A stretch of DNA of 64,000 nt, from positions 162,080 to 226,079 of the forward strand of contig JARFXP010000005.1 of assembly GCA_029194675.1 (NCBI GenBank). The letters run 5' to 3'. The notes under the pieces were generated by a model, which saw nothing but the letters and a program-made list of their open reading frames with translations, was not told the origin of the DNA and did no database searches. Origin of the DNA: Nitrospira sp. Lineage in GTDB: Bacteria > Nitrospirota > Nitrospiria > Nitrospirales > Nitrospiraceae. The translations under genes were made by a program, and so were the position numbers. Of the stretch, positions 8,399 to 17,478 are shown in pieces. The stretch's first letter is position 1. Every line of letters starts with the position of its first letter.

Positions 8399-9501
8399 CG
8401 AAGACCCCAACTCAGGGCATAGTCCTTCAGCTCCACCGCTTCCATCTCCGGTAGGACCGTGAAGGGAGCTTTGGACTCCACCATCACCGCCACTTCGCTC
8501 GTGTATGTCTTCGTTTTGCCGGCTTGGACCGCCTGTGGCTGCGGCCCATGGTGAATACCCTGAGGATGCAACGTGAGCATCCCAGGCTGAATTCCCGCGC
8601 GGCTGAAGAATTCACCATCATGGTAGAAGATCACTTCATCGTAGTCGGTATTTTGATGGTAAAAGGGGACGCGCAAGGCCTCTGGATCGCTTTCTAAAGG
8701 CCTCGGAACAAAAGTTGAGATGAGACATCCGCCGGCCTGGAACGTCTGATGGACGCTCGGCGGCAGATGATAGCGGGGACTCACGACCGGCCTGAAATCC
8801 CGCACGTTGAGCTTTGCGACCCAGAGATCCCCTTTCCACCCAACCACATCCATGGGATAGAAGGAATAGACGACCCGCGTCCACTCGCCTTGGCGCTTGA
8901 TGTGAACCTCCCATGCGCGACCCACCGTCTCTACCGGCGCCACCGTTTCCAAGTCGGGAGCGACAAGCACACCTTTATCGAAGAGCGCATGCTGTCCGAG
9001 CGCTCCTCGCTCCGGCACCATCAGAGGAACAGGCGTTTCTATAATGAGAAAAACGGAAGGTCCCTTATCGATGTGAGTCCGATAGGTAGTCCCCTTGGGG
9101 ATCAGGACGTAATCGCCCGGCTCGTAAGTCAGACACCCATAGTCGCTCTCAAATTTTCCTATACCCTTATGCACGAAATGAACTTCATCTCCATCCGCGT
9201 TGCGCACAAAATATGGCATCGTCTCCCGTCGCCAGGAAAGGTGGAGAGCGACATCCTGGCTTTGCATCATCAGCGCTGATTGTGTGGTGATGGATAATGT
9301 GGACTCGGAAAGCTGCGCGCAAGCAAAGGCCCGTGGCTTCAGCTTCCCCTCGATCGCGATCCACGCCGTCGGTGGGTGTGTCCTGTAGAGGTGAGAAGCT
9401 GCCCCCGAAAACCCGTTTCGCCCATGTTCTTCTTCATGAAGCCCTTCGGGAATGCCGACATGGGCTTGATTGGGAACTTTTCCTCTCCGCGTGAGATACA
9501 T
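8395..9501 (-). CDS. hmgA: Homogentisate 1,2-dioxygenase
   Basis: 368 residues from the ATG at 9501. This is a cupin-type enzyme of the shorter bacterial class. The iron ligands are most likely H282 and E289 (YHQNTDYDEVIFYHDG) and a His of LHPQGIHHGPQP near 312-318. GDEVHFVHKGIG near 104-115 and RYHLPPSVHQTFQAGG are also typical. It opens the ring of homogentisate to maleylacetoacetate. It lies between a VOC dioxygenase-like gene, which could supply homogentisate, and the FAH hydrolase. An in-frame GTG and TTG upstream are alternative starts; ATG gives the natural N-terminus MYLTRRG. Confidence 0.9.
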   Translation of the reverse strand: MYLTRRGKVPNQAHVGIPEGLHEEEHGRNGFSGAASHLYRTHPPTAWIAIEGKLKPRAFACAQLSESTLSITTQSALMMQSQDVALHLSWRRETMPYFVRNADGDEVHFVHKGIGKFESDYGCLTYEPGDYVLIPKGTTYRTHIDKGPSVFLIIETPVPLMVPERGALGQHALFDKGVLVAPDLETVAPVETVGRAWEVHIKRQGEWTRVVYSFYPMDVVGWKGDLWVAKLNVRDFRPVVSPRYHLPPSVHQTFQAGGCLISTFVPRPLESDPEALRVPFYHQNTDYDEVIFYHDGEFFSRAGIQPGMLTLHPQGIHHGPQPQAVQAGKTKTYTSEVAVMVESKAPFTVLPEMEAVELKDYALSWGLR

Positions 9502-9529
9502 GGCGGCTCTCACCAAGTGGATTGTCCGC

Positions 9530-10123
9530 TTATGACGCCTTTTTCAGCGACTTCCTTTGCTTTTGCCGGGGCATCGAAGATGAATCGTAGTCAATGATCG
9601 TCTTCTCGACTCCGGAAGCTTGATCTCGTTCGATATCCTTGTACAGCGACTCCACCGTACTTCTTACAAACGTCCGCGCCGCTTCTTCACCATGCTGCCG
9701 TTGGGTCAACTCGATGAACAGTCCGCTGTTCGGGAAAAGAGGATAGGTGAAGCGTTGCTTGAGCGGCCCGAACCCGTCTCTCCCCTCTTTGACCGGCCCA
9801 CTGAACTTCACGCCATGCGCCTCCCATTCTCGACACACGGCCTCGATGTTGTCGACCGAGAGCGCGACGTGCTGCACGCCCTGTCCATACTTTTCGATGA
9901 ATTCGTTGATTTGGGACTTCCCCGCCTTGTCTCGACCCTGCATGAGAGCGATCTTGGCGGCCCCGCGCTGCACGACGACAGTGTCCATTGACGATGTCTC
10001 GCTGCCGACATCTTTCGCCGCCCAAATCACCTCAAAGCCGAGGATCTTGGCGAACAGAAACTCTGCGGCTTCGAGATTGTCGACGCAGAGCGTAACGTGA
10101 TCGAAGCCCGTCGTCTGCTCCAT
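9530..10123 (-). CDS. VOC-family protein, 4-hydroxyphenylpyruvate dioxygenase-like
   Basis: 197 residues. There are two VOC half-modules: FDHVTLCVDNLEAAEFLFAK at the N-terminus and GVQHVALSVDNIEAV near residue 80, closing with LFIELTQR. This leaves a His-His-Glu style metal site in one barrel. Canonical 4-hydroxyphenylpyruvate dioxygenase has two barrels and about 350 residues, so this protein is half size. As first gene of an operon with homogentisate dioxygenase and FAH it would logically make homogentisate. A methylmalonyl-CoA epimerase role is the main alternative, given the mutase gene at the operon's far end. GGAG lies 6 bp before the ATG. The lysine-rich tail (RQKQRKSLKKAS) is unusual. 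Confidence 0.75.
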   Translation of the reverse strand: MEQTTGFDHVTLCVDNLEAAEFLFAKILGFEVIWAAKDVGSETSSMDTVVVQRGAAKIALMQGRDKAGKSQINEFIEKYGQGVQHVALSVDNIEAVCREWEAHGVKFSGPVKEGRDGFGPLKQRFTYPLFPNSGLFIELTQRQHGEEAARTFVRSTVESLYKDIERDQASGVEKTIIDYDSSSMPRQKQRKSLKKAS

Positions 10124-10287
10124 GGTGTCTCCAAATTACCTTACCCGATTCCCAACGCCTCTTAATAATAACATCTTGCGATTGCATAATTGCAGAGTAC
10201 TATTTTTTTAAACCCATTACAAGGAGAATCTTTTATAACTCGATACAAAAACGTTCATCCATTGTGCTGTTTTATACCATCAACCTG

Positions 10288-10316
10288 TTGCGATTGTAAT
10301 ATAAAAACGTTATCAT
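10288..10316 (+). promoter_or_regulatory. Candidate promoter for the plus-strand operon
   Basis: TTGCGA at 10288-10293 and TATCAT at 10311-10316 are separated by 17 bp, a plausible sigma70-type promoter about 45 bp upstream of the first plus-strand gene. It sits in an AT-rich 225-bp divergent intergenic region. The -35 region is part of a 9-mer, TTGCGATTG, also found at 10176-10184, and the spacer overlaps an AAAAACGTT repeat. Assigned by eye only. Confidence 0.4.
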
Positions 10317-10360
10317 CAACATAACACGAGCTCCCTTAGCTAAGAACGTTGGAGGCGCCT

Positions 10361-11104
10361 ATGACTTTCTATAAAGAAATTCGGCAATTCGTACTTGAAC
10401 ATGGAGCCATCAACAATTCCTACCTCACTAGTTTTTGTTCCGGCGACCTCACAGACAAAGCACTCAAGGAATTCGCAGTGGAGTTCTACAACTTCGCCAG
10501 GTTTTTTCCGCAGGTTCTAGTGGCTCAGCTCGTGAATACCGAGGACGAACAGATCGCCGACGAGCTGACCAAAGTGCTGTACTCCGAACTGGGCGATGGA
10601 GAGACTCGGCGTCGCCACGAACTGCTGTATCGGGACTTCTTGCGGTCTCTCGGAATCGACATTCACGACGCCATGACTCGCCCGATGCTGCCCTCAACCC
10701 GCGCCTATATCGAAGGGATGGAAAAGTTGTACAGCGACGGCAACCATGCGAGGGCCTTGGGCGCCTCATTCGGCCTTGAGAACATGGCCATCACAATGTG
10801 GGATCATTTAATCCCAGGCCTCACGCAACTGAAGACAGCTCGTTATCCCCACATGGACTTGACCTATTTCACCTTTCACCGGCAACTGGAGCAGGGTCAT
10901 GAGGAAGCCATGAAGCAGGCTGTTCAGGTCATGAGTGGTGGACCAGATTTCACGACACTCGCGGCTCGGCAGGAACAAGACTTTCAAGAAGGCGTAAAGG
11001 CAGTGTTGAATTATTTGGAGGGATTTTGGATGGGACTGGAAAGGCAACGATCCGCTGGCTTCAGGCAGCCGGTACAGCACGAAGTGCGAACGACGGCCTC
11101 TTAG
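10361..11104 (+). CDS. CADD/PqqC-like haem-oxygenase-fold diiron protein
   Basis: 247 residues from the ATG at 10361, preceded by GGAGG. The fold signature is an all-helical TenA/PqqC/CADD protein. Likely metal ligands are E76 and/or E81 and H86 in SELGDGETRRRHELL, E140 in SFGLENMA, and H173, E177, H180 in FHRQLEQGHEEA. The H-x3-E/D-x2-H spacing matches the chlamydial CADD site. Known relatives include CADD-type proteins that make p-aminobenzoate and UndA-type fatty-acid decarboxylases. It is the first gene of an operon whose second gene is an acyl-CoA synthetase, so an oxidative step on a fatty acid is as plausible as p-aminobenzoate synthesis. Function is not settled by sequence. Confidence 0.8.
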   Translation: MTFYKEIRQFVLEHGAINNSYLTSFCSGDLTDKALKEFAVEFYNFARFFPQVLVAQLVNTEDEQIADELTKVLYSELGDGETRRRHELLYRDFLRSLGIDIHDAMTRPMLPSTRAYIEGMEKLYSDGNHARALGASFGLENMAITMWDHLIPGLTQLKTARYPHMDLTYFTFHRQLEQGHEEAMKQAVQVMSGGPDFTTLAARQEQDFQEGVKAVLNYLEGFWMGLERQRSAGFRQPVQHEVRTTAS

Positions 11105-11176
11105 CAGTGCTGGCGAGGGCCATGAGAACGTAGAACGTTGAGCGGCGGATGCGAGCTGGATGTTCGGGAGGGTCAT

Positions 11177-12892
11177 ATGGAACTGACCTGGATCAGTCAC
11201 TACGACGCAGGCGTTCCTGCCAACGTCGGTTATCCCGATTGGACCGTGCCGGATCTCCTGCGACACTCATCGAACCGTTTTCCAGATTCTCCAGCACTGT
11301 TGTTTTATGGCACACGCATCTCTTATGGAAAACTGGACGACCTCTCGACCCAATTTGCGCTTGCGCTGCAGCAACTCGGCGTCAGTCAAGGAGATCGCGT
11401 CGCTCTCATGCTTCCCAATATTCCACAGACGGTCGTCGCTTATTACGGAATTTTGAAAGCCGGCGCCGTCGTCGTACCGATCAATCCGCTCTACGTTGAA
11501 CGAGAAATTCAGATGCAACTGACCGATGCAGGGGCGGAGACAATCGTGGTTCTTGACCTACTCTATCCTCGCGTTCGAGCGGTGCAGGACGCGACGACGC
11601 TCCTCAAGCGGATCATCGTCACCAGCGTTCGGGACTATCTCCCCTTCTTTAAAAAACTCCTCTATCCCATCAAGGCTCGGTTAGCCAAACGTTGGGTTTC
11701 CATCGAGAAAGCTCCGCCTGTGTATGGCTTTCTCGAACTCCTACGCACCAACTCTGTACAGGGCGCGGATCATACCGACAGTCTGCCTCTCGTACGCCCG
11801 ATCGATCTCGCACAATTACAATACACCGGTGGGACGACGGGAACAGCCAAAGGCGTGATGCTCACGCACCACAATGTGGTTGTGAATACACTTCAGGGCC
11901 GATACTGGTCCCCGAGCTTTCGTGAGGGTCGTGAAATCTTCCTGGGTGCCATCCCATTTTTCCACTCCTACGGTCAGACCACCTGTCAGAACCTAGCCAT
12001 CGCGACAGGATGCGCAGTGGTCCTTCTCCCTCGGTTCCAACCAGCCGAGGTCATCAAGGCGATCCATGCCCATCGCATTACCATGCTTTCGGGCGTACCC
12101 ATGATGTATTCGATGATCACTGAACATCCGGATGCGAAGCGCTATGACTTACGTTCATTGCGGGTGTGTCTGAGCGGAGCCAGCTCGCTTCCTGCCGATG
12201 TGCAGGAGCGTTTCGAACGCCTCACCGGAGCAAGAATTTCAGAGGGCTATGGCCTGACTGAAGCCAGTCCCGCGACCCACTGTAACCCGATGCACGGGGA
12301 GCACCCATCTGGTTCGATGGGACTTCCCTTCCCCGATACCGAGGCGCGGGTGGTGGACTCAGACACTGGACTGGAGGAAGTGCCGGATGGCGAAACGGGT
12401 GAATTGATCGTGCGAGGACCTCAGGTCATGCTGGGATACTGGAACAGGGAAGACGAAACACGCGCCGTGCTGCGAGACGGATGGCTACACACGGGCGACC
12501 TTGTCCGTCGGGATGATCGCGGATACTTCTACTTTGTCGATCGTAAGAAGGACATCATTAAGTCCCGGGGAGAAACGGTGTATCCGCAGGAGGTCGAAGA
12601 AGTCTTGCGTCAACACCCGGCGGTGAGCGAAGCCGCAGTAGTTGGGGTTGCGAACCACGAGTACGGTGAGGTCATCAAAGCCTACGTCGTGGCGAAACCG
12701 GGATCGTTCGTCACCGAGCAGACATTGATCACGCACTGCGCCGGACTGCTGGCGCGATACAAGATCCCGTCGACCGTGGAATTTCGCCAGGAGCTGCCGC
12801 GAACGGTCATCGGCAAGGTGCTGCGGCGGACATTGCGCGATCAGGCGGTCCGAACGAGCGATGCCGAAACGGTTCAACATCAGGCAGTGTGA
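11177..12892 (+). CDS. Long-chain acyl-CoA synthetase (AMP-forming)
   Basis: 571 residues from the ATG at 11177, chosen because GGGAGGG lies 6-12 bp upstream. ANL-superfamily motifs are present in order: YTGGTTGTAKGVMLTH (P-loop), ISEGYGLTEASP, a hinge YFYFVDRKKDIIKSRGE and the C-terminal catalytic lysine region PRTVIGKVLRR. The enzyme activates a carboxylic acid, likely a fatty acid, to its CoA thioester through an acyl-adenylate. It is followed by thiolase after 11 bp. The complete beta-oxidation set downstream supports a fatty-acid substrate. Confidence 0.92.
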   Translation: MELTWISHYDAGVPANVGYPDWTVPDLLRHSSNRFPDSPALLFYGTRISYGKLDDLSTQFALALQQLGVSQGDRVALMLPNIPQTVVAYYGILKAGAVVVPINPLYVEREIQMQLTDAGAETIVVLDLLYPRVRAVQDATTLLKRIIVTSVRDYLPFFKKLLYPIKARLAKRWVSIEKAPPVYGFLELLRTNSVQGADHTDSLPLVRPIDLAQLQYTGGTTGTAKGVMLTHHNVVVNTLQGRYWSPSFREGREIFLGAIPFFHSYGQTTCQNLAIATGCAVVLLPRFQPAEVIKAIHAHRITMLSGVPMMYSMITEHPDAKRYDLRSLRVCLSGASSLPADVQERFERLTGARISEGYGLTEASPATHCNPMHGEHPSGSMGLPFPDTEARVVDSDTGLEEVPDGETGELIVRGPQVMLGYWNREDETRAVLRDGWLHTGDLVRRDDRGYFYFVDRKKDIIKSRGETVYPQEVEEVLRQHPAVSEAAVVGVANHEYGEVIKAYVVAKPGSFVTEQTLITHCAGLLARYKIPSTVEFRQELPRTVIGKVLRRTLRDQAVRTSDAETVQHQAV

Positions 12893-12903
12893 GTAGGTGA
12901 CCC

Positions 12904-14094
12904 ATGAAAGACCTTGTGATCGTAGCCGGCGTACGAACTCCGATCGGCAACTTCGGTGGCGCATTGAAGGATGTGTCTGCTCAAAAGCTCGGAGAACTGG
13001 CGGTACGCGAAATTCTCGCACGGACCCGCCTGGATCCAAAACTGGTCGAAGAAGTGATCGTCGGTTGTGTCGGGCAGCCGAGCGATGCCTACAACATCGC
13101 CCGTGTCATCACCCTCCAGGCCGGTCTCCCCCTCCGGACTCCAGCCTATACGGTCCAACGAAATTGCTCCTCAGGCCTTCAGCCGTTTGTGAACGCCTAC
13201 CAAAATCTCCAAAGTGAGGATGCCGATGTGCAAATCGTGGGCGGTGTCGAGAACATGAGCCGGGCCCCCTATCTCTCCCGAGACATGCGCTGGGGCAAAC
13301 GCCTGCGGCATGCCGAGTTCGTCGACAGTATTTGGGAAGGATTGACGGACCCAGTCTGCGGCCAGCTCATGGGCCGGACAGCGGAAACCTTGGCTGAGGA
13401 GTTTGGTATCAGTCGTGTAGAGCAAGACCGGTTTGCGATCGACAGCCACCGCCGTGCATTCAAAGCCATACGGGAAGGTCGTCTGAAAGAGGAGATCGTG
13501 CCCGTTACCCTGTCCAAGTCAGTTGCAGGGCGCGAAGTCGCTCCACTTGTGGTAGCTCAGGATGAAGGTCCGAATGTCGGTCTAACCGAACCCCAACTGA
13601 CCCTCTATCCTCCACTCTTCAAGGAGGGAGGCACCGTCACCGCGGGCAACAGCTGTCCGCTCAACGACGGAGGTGCTGCGGCGCTCGTCATGTCGGCTGA
13701 ATGGGCCAAGGAACTTGGAATGCGTCCGCTCGGTCGCGTGAAAAGCTATGCATTTGTGGGCGTGGACCCGGCACGCATGGGCATCGGGCCGGCGGATGCA
13801 CTCCCGGCAGCACTCAAACGAGCCGGCCTCGGTTTGGCCGATCTCGAACTGATCGAGGTGAACGAAGCGTTTGCCGCTCAGTACCTTGTCGTCGAACGAT
13901 TGTTGGGACTTAAACGAGACCTCGTCAATGTCAACGGCGGCGCCATCGCCTTGGGCCACCCGGTCGGGATGACCGGCACCAGGCTCGTCATCACAGTCCT
14001 GTATGAAATGCGACGGCGTGGCGTGGCCCTGGGCGCCGTGACGATGTGCGTGGGTGGCGGACAAGGAGCGGCGATGGTCTTGGAGCAGGTGTAA
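12904..14094 (+). CDS. Acetyl-CoA acyltransferase (thiolase)
   Basis: 396 residues. The nucleophilic cysteine is C88 in [12 protein letters not shown], and the other catalytic residues lie in [17 protein letters not shown] (His) and [12 protein letters not shown] (Cys). [18 protein letters not shown] is also typical. It cleaves 3-oxoacyl-CoA to acetyl-CoA and a shortened acyl-CoA, or joins two acetyl-CoA. It sits directly after the acyl-CoA synthetase and before 3-hydroxyacyl-CoA dehydrogenase, matching the last step of beta-oxidation. It could also process acetoacetyl-CoA from the divergent tyrosine pathway. Confidence 0.93.
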   Translation: MKDLVIVAGVRTPIGNFGGALKDVSAQKLGELAVREILARTRLDPKLVEEVIVGCVGQPSDAYNIARVITLQAGLPLRTPAYTVQRNCSSGLQPFVNAYQNLQSEDADVQIVGGVENMSRAPYLSRDMRWGKRLRHAEFVDSIWEGLTDPVCGQLMGRTAETLAEEFGISRVEQDRFAIDSHRRAFKAIREGRLKEEIVPVTLSKSVAGREVAPLVVAQDEGPNVGLTEPQLTLYPPLFKEGGTVTAGNSCPLNDGGAAALVMSAEWAKELGMRPLGRVKSYAFVGVDPARMGIGPADALPAALKRAGLGLADLELIEVNEAFAAQYLVVERLLGLKRDLVNVNGGAIALGHPVGMTGTRLVITVLYEMRRRGVALGAVTMCVGGGQGAAMVLEQV

Positions 14095-14162
14095 CCCGCA
14101 CATGTCCATCGTCGCCCACCGCCCCATGACGACGCCGGATTATGAAGAGCGTGAGGCGAGAC

Positions 14163-15386
14163 ATGTACATCTATAAGGTCGGGATCGTTGGAGCTGGCAC
14201 CATGGGAGCGCAGATCGCGGAGGTGGTGAGCTACGCCGGGGTGCCGGTCGTGCTGGCCGATGTGAACCACACGCTAGCGCAGCGGGGAATCGAGGCCGTG
14301 CGCGCAATCTACCAGGCGCGGGTAGACAAGGGGAAAATGAGCCCGGAGCAATTGGAAGAGAAGATGTTGCTCGTGACTCCATCGTCGGGCATGGAGGCAT
14401 TTAAGGACGTCGATCTGGCGATCGAAGCGGTTTCGGAGGACATGAAACTCAAGGATCTGGTGTTCCGCGAGTTGGATCAGGTCTGCCCGCGTGGCGCGAT
14501 CTTGGCGAGTAACACATCGGCGCTGTCTATTTCTGGACTCGGCGCAGCGACGAAACGTCCGGACAAGGTACTCGGTCTCCATTTCTTCAACCCGGCCTAC
14601 GTCATGCGGCTCGTAGAGGTGGTGCCGGGGCTTGCAACCGCGCCGCAGACACTCGATGACGCGGTGAATTTTACCGAAAGCATCGGAAAACTGCCGATTG
14701 TGGTGAAGGAGTGCGCGGGATTCTTGGTCAATCGTGTGTTGATGGCCTATGTGAACGAAGCCGTTCGTGCCTTGCAAGACGGAGCCGCCATGCTACAAGA
14801 AATCGATCGGGAGATGGTGTCATTCGGCATGCCCGTCGGTCCACTTGCTCTCCTAGATGCGGTGGGTCTGGATATCTCCTTCGAGGTTGCTCGCATTCTA
14901 TACCGCAGCTATGGGCCCCGCATGATGCCGGCTCCCCTGCTTGAAGCCATGCTGAAGGCGGGCCGTCTAGGAGTCAAATCGGGTCAGGGCTTCTACGACT
15001 ATGTCAGCGGAGAGGAAGGCGGTCGTGATCAAGAACTTGAACGACTCCTCCAAGTATTCAGACCTGATTCCAATCATGCTGCGGCACGATGGAGTCGATC
15101 GCGATTGCTCCTGGCCATGACCAATGAGGCAGTCATCGCGCTCCAAGAAGGAGTCGCCTCTGCAGCAGATATCGACCTGGCGATGATGGCCGGGATCGGT
15201 TATCCCAAGGAAAAGGAAGGTCCGTTGCATTTCGCGGATCAGCTGGGCATTGATCAGGTTCTGCATGAGCTTGAGGATTTTGCGGAGACATTGGGTCCAC
15301 GCTTTTGGCCTGCGCCGATGTTGCGCCGAATGGTGGATGCCGGATTCACAGGGCAGATGGCTGGGCGAGGCTTCTTCACATACTGA
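14163..15386 (+). CDS. 3-hydroxyacyl-CoA dehydrogenase, two 3HCDH C-terminal domains
   Basis: 407 residues from the ATG at 14163 (MYIYKVGIVGAGTMG; GAGG lies 6 bp before). The N-terminal Rossmann domain carries GAGTMG; LGLHFFNPAYVMRLVEVV has the catalytic His/Asn. A first 3HCDH domain covers about residues 185-280 (ECAGFLVNRVLMAYVNEA, GMPVGPLALLDAVGLD), and a second runs from about 310 to the end (LLLAMTNEAVIALQEG, GIGYPKEKEGPLHFAD). This is the layout of the dehydrogenase half of FadB/FadJ without the hydratase, which is encoded separately 46 bp downstream. It catalyses the NAD-dependent third step of beta-oxidation. Confidence 0.92.
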   Translation: MYIYKVGIVGAGTMGAQIAEVVSYAGVPVVLADVNHTLAQRGIEAVRAIYQARVDKGKMSPEQLEEKMLLVTPSSGMEAFKDVDLAIEAVSEDMKLKDLVFRELDQVCPRGAILASNTSALSISGLGAATKRPDKVLGLHFFNPAYVMRLVEVVPGLATAPQTLDDAVNFTESIGKLPIVVKECAGFLVNRVLMAYVNEAVRALQDGAAMLQEIDREMVSFGMPVGPLALLDAVGLDISFEVARILYRSYGPRMMPAPLLEAMLKAGRLGVKSGQGFYDYVSGEEGGRDQELERLLQVFRPDSNHAAARWSRSRLLLAMTNEAVIALQEGVASAADIDLAMMAGIGYPKEKEGPLHFADQLGIDQVLHELEDFAETLGPRFWPAPMLRRMVDAGFTGQMAGRGFFTY

Positions 15387-15432
15387 AAGTCGCCGGATCG
15401 GCGTTCGAATAGGGCGAGGAAGGAAACGCATC

Positions 15433-16221
15433 ATGACTGTCATGTCAGGTGCCATGCACAGTTGCAAGATTGAAGAAGGCGTCGCGCTCGTGACCCTCAA
15501 TCATCCGCCCGTCAACGCCCTCACACCTGAACTACTCACGGAGTTGAGCACCACGTTCGACTCGCTCGCGAACGATAAAGCCGTGAAGGCTGTGGTGCTC
15601 ACGGGCGCGGGCCGATTTTTTGTCGCAGGTGCTGATATTCGCGTGCTGGCCTCCATTCCGTCGTCAGTTGAGGGCGAAGCGATGGCCCGCCGAGGGCAGA
15701 TGATCTTGAACAAGATAGAGGCTCTTGAAAAACCGGTCATTGCGGCGATCAACGGGGCCTGTTTGGGGGGAGGATTGGAATTGGCCATGTGCTGTCACAT
15801 CCGCCTTGCAGCAGAAGGCATCAGACTTGGCCAGCCAGAAATCAATCTGGGCATCATGCCGGGATTCGGCGGCACCCAACGCCTTCCTCGGCTGATCGGC
15901 CAATCCAAGGCCATGGAATTGATCCTGACAGGCGAGCCCGTTTCAGCTCAAGAAGCCATGAGCCTGGGTTTGGTGTCTCAGGTGGTATCCGCCGATGACC
16001 TCCTGCGACAAGCGCTGGGACTGGCGCGCACGATGGCTGCGAAAAGCCAAGTGGCGCTCCGGACGTCGCTCCAAGCGATTCGTCGGGGGAGTGAGGTGAA
16101 TCTTTCAGATGGTTTGGATCTAGAAGCCCGGCTTTTCGGAACACTGTGCGATACCGACGATCGGAAAGAAGGAACAGCCGCTTTCTTGGAGAAACGACAG
16201 CCTCGGTTCAAGAACCGTTAG
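15433..16221 (+). CDS. Enoyl-CoA hydratase/isomerase family protein
   Basis: 262 residues from the ATG at 15433, preceded by GAGGAAGGAAAC. Crotonase motifs are VTLNHPPVNALT, the oxyanion-hole segments AGADIRVLAS and NGACLGGGLELAMCCHIRLA, and GQPEINLGIMPGFGGTQRLPR with the catalytic Glu region. It hydrates trans-2-enoyl-CoA to 3-hydroxyacyl-CoA. A longer open frame extends upstream into the dehydrogenase gene but lacks family similarity. Together with the preceding dehydrogenase it reconstitutes the FadB activities as separate proteins. Confidence 0.92.
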   Translation: MTVMSGAMHSCKIEEGVALVTLNHPPVNALTPELLTELSTTFDSLANDKAVKAVVLTGAGRFFVAGADIRVLASIPSSVEGEAMARRGQMILNKIEALEKPVIAAINGACLGGGLELAMCCHIRLAAEGIRLGQPEINLGIMPGFGGTQRLPRLIGQSKAMELILTGEPVSAQEAMSLGLVSQVVSADDLLRQALGLARTMAAKSQVALRTSLQAIRRGSEVNLSDGLDLEARLFGTLCDTDDRKEGTAAFLEKRQPRFKNR

Positions 16222-16248
16222 GCCTTCAGGGGACAGCGGGAAGGCTTT

Positions 16249-17472
16249 ATGCAAACTCGACGATCGACAAAATTGGGATTGGCCCTAGCGGGTGGCGGTT
16301 TCACGGGCTATCTCTTCGAAGTCGGCGCCTTGACCGGGCTGGACGATCTCCTCGGTGAATCGTTCACCAGCAACGATTTCGACATGTATGTCGGCGTGAG
16401 TGCCGGTTCAGCTGTGGCTGCCCTGCTCGCGCAAGGGGTCAAGCCTGAAGAGATCCTCGAAACCAATCTGTCCGGGAAACGTCCCTACTATTTTGAGCAC
16501 CGAGATATCTTCAGGCCTGCAATCGGGGAAGGTGTGAAAACGATCTGGCGGACGACCAAACAATTGATCCCATTGCTGAAGCTCTATGCGCGCCACTACC
16601 GGGAGATGACGCTCATCGACCTGCTCGGTAAGGCCCAGGATGCGCTCCCCAGCTGCATCTATCGATTGGAGCCCTTCGCCGGATATCTTGAGAAAACGTT
16701 CACAGCCAAGGGACTGGGGCTACGGTTTGCCGACCTCCGCAAAGACCTGTATATCCCGGCCATCGATTTGGAATCCGGGGAATGCGTCATTTTCGGCGAA
16801 GAAGGCCGACGGAACATTTCCATCGCCCAGGCGGTGACCGCTTCCTCCGCCGTACCGATCTATTTCTGTCCGGTGCGCATCGAGGGCCGCGATTATGTCG
16901 ACGCGGGAATCGGTCGGCCGGCGTTCTTCGACTTGGCCGTCGCGAAGCACATCGACCTCATGGTGATGATCAACCCGATGGGTCGCATTCCACTCCCCGA
17001 TTCATCATGGTGCGGTTCAGCCCACGCCAAACGTCCGTCTCGCCTTCGTGACAAGGGGTTCTTGACGATCGGCGAGCAGGCCAGCCGCATCAATCTCGAC
17101 GCACGTATTTCGCAAGCGCTGACCATGTTCCGGCAAGACCATCCCGAAAAAGAACTATTGGTGGTCACACCGGGTGTCAACGATGCAGTTCTGTTTGAGC
17201 GGAGTTTTCTGAGCTATCAAGACCGCGTGCATCTCCTGCGAGCCGGCTATCTGTCGGTCGTGACGTTGGTGCGCGAAGCATACGAGAACGTTCAAGCGCA
17301 GTTTGCACGCCATGGGATCGTTCTCGAACGAACCAGCTTTGAGCACCGTGTTGCGTCACGCATGGCGCTCCTCGATCAGATCGTGGCGGCCTCTTCTCCT
17401 CCACAGCGACCGGTCACAGGCGTAGCGATTGGTCTCGACGCCTCTCGAACCGCTCTGCACCAAGCCAAGTAG
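16249..17472 (+). CDS. Patatin-like phospholipase
   Basis: 407 residues. The Ser-Asp dyad is visible: the glycine-rich oxyanion loop LAGGGFTGYLFE at 13-24, the nucleophile elbow GVSAGS with S51, and the Asp at about 218 in YVDAGIGRP (the family usually has DGG; here DAG). GGGAAGG precedes the ATG. Patatins release fatty acids from lipids, so this protein may feed the surrounding beta-oxidation enzymes. No signal peptide is visible, indicating a cytoplasmic or membrane-peripheral enzyme. The C-terminal 130 residues are not recognised. Confidence 0.88.
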   Translation: MQTRRSTKLGLALAGGGFTGYLFEVGALTGLDDLLGESFTSNDFDMYVGVSAGSAVAALLAQGVKPEEILETNLSGKRPYYFEHRDIFRPAIGEGVKTIWRTTKQLIPLLKLYARHYREMTLIDLLGKAQDALPSCIYRLEPFAGYLEKTFTAKGLGLRFADLRKDLYIPAIDLESGECVIFGEEGRRNISIAQAVTASSAVPIYFCPVRIEGRDYVDAGIGRPAFFDLAVAKHIDLMVMINPMGRIPLPDSSWCGSAHAKRPSRLRDKGFLTIGEQASRINLDARISQALTMFRQDHPEKELLVVTPGVNDAVLFERSFLSYQDRVHLLRAGYLSVVTLVREAYENVQAQFARHGIVLERTSFEHRVASRMALLDQIVAASSPPQRPVTGVAIGLDASRTALHQAK

Positions 17473-17478
17473 GATGCG

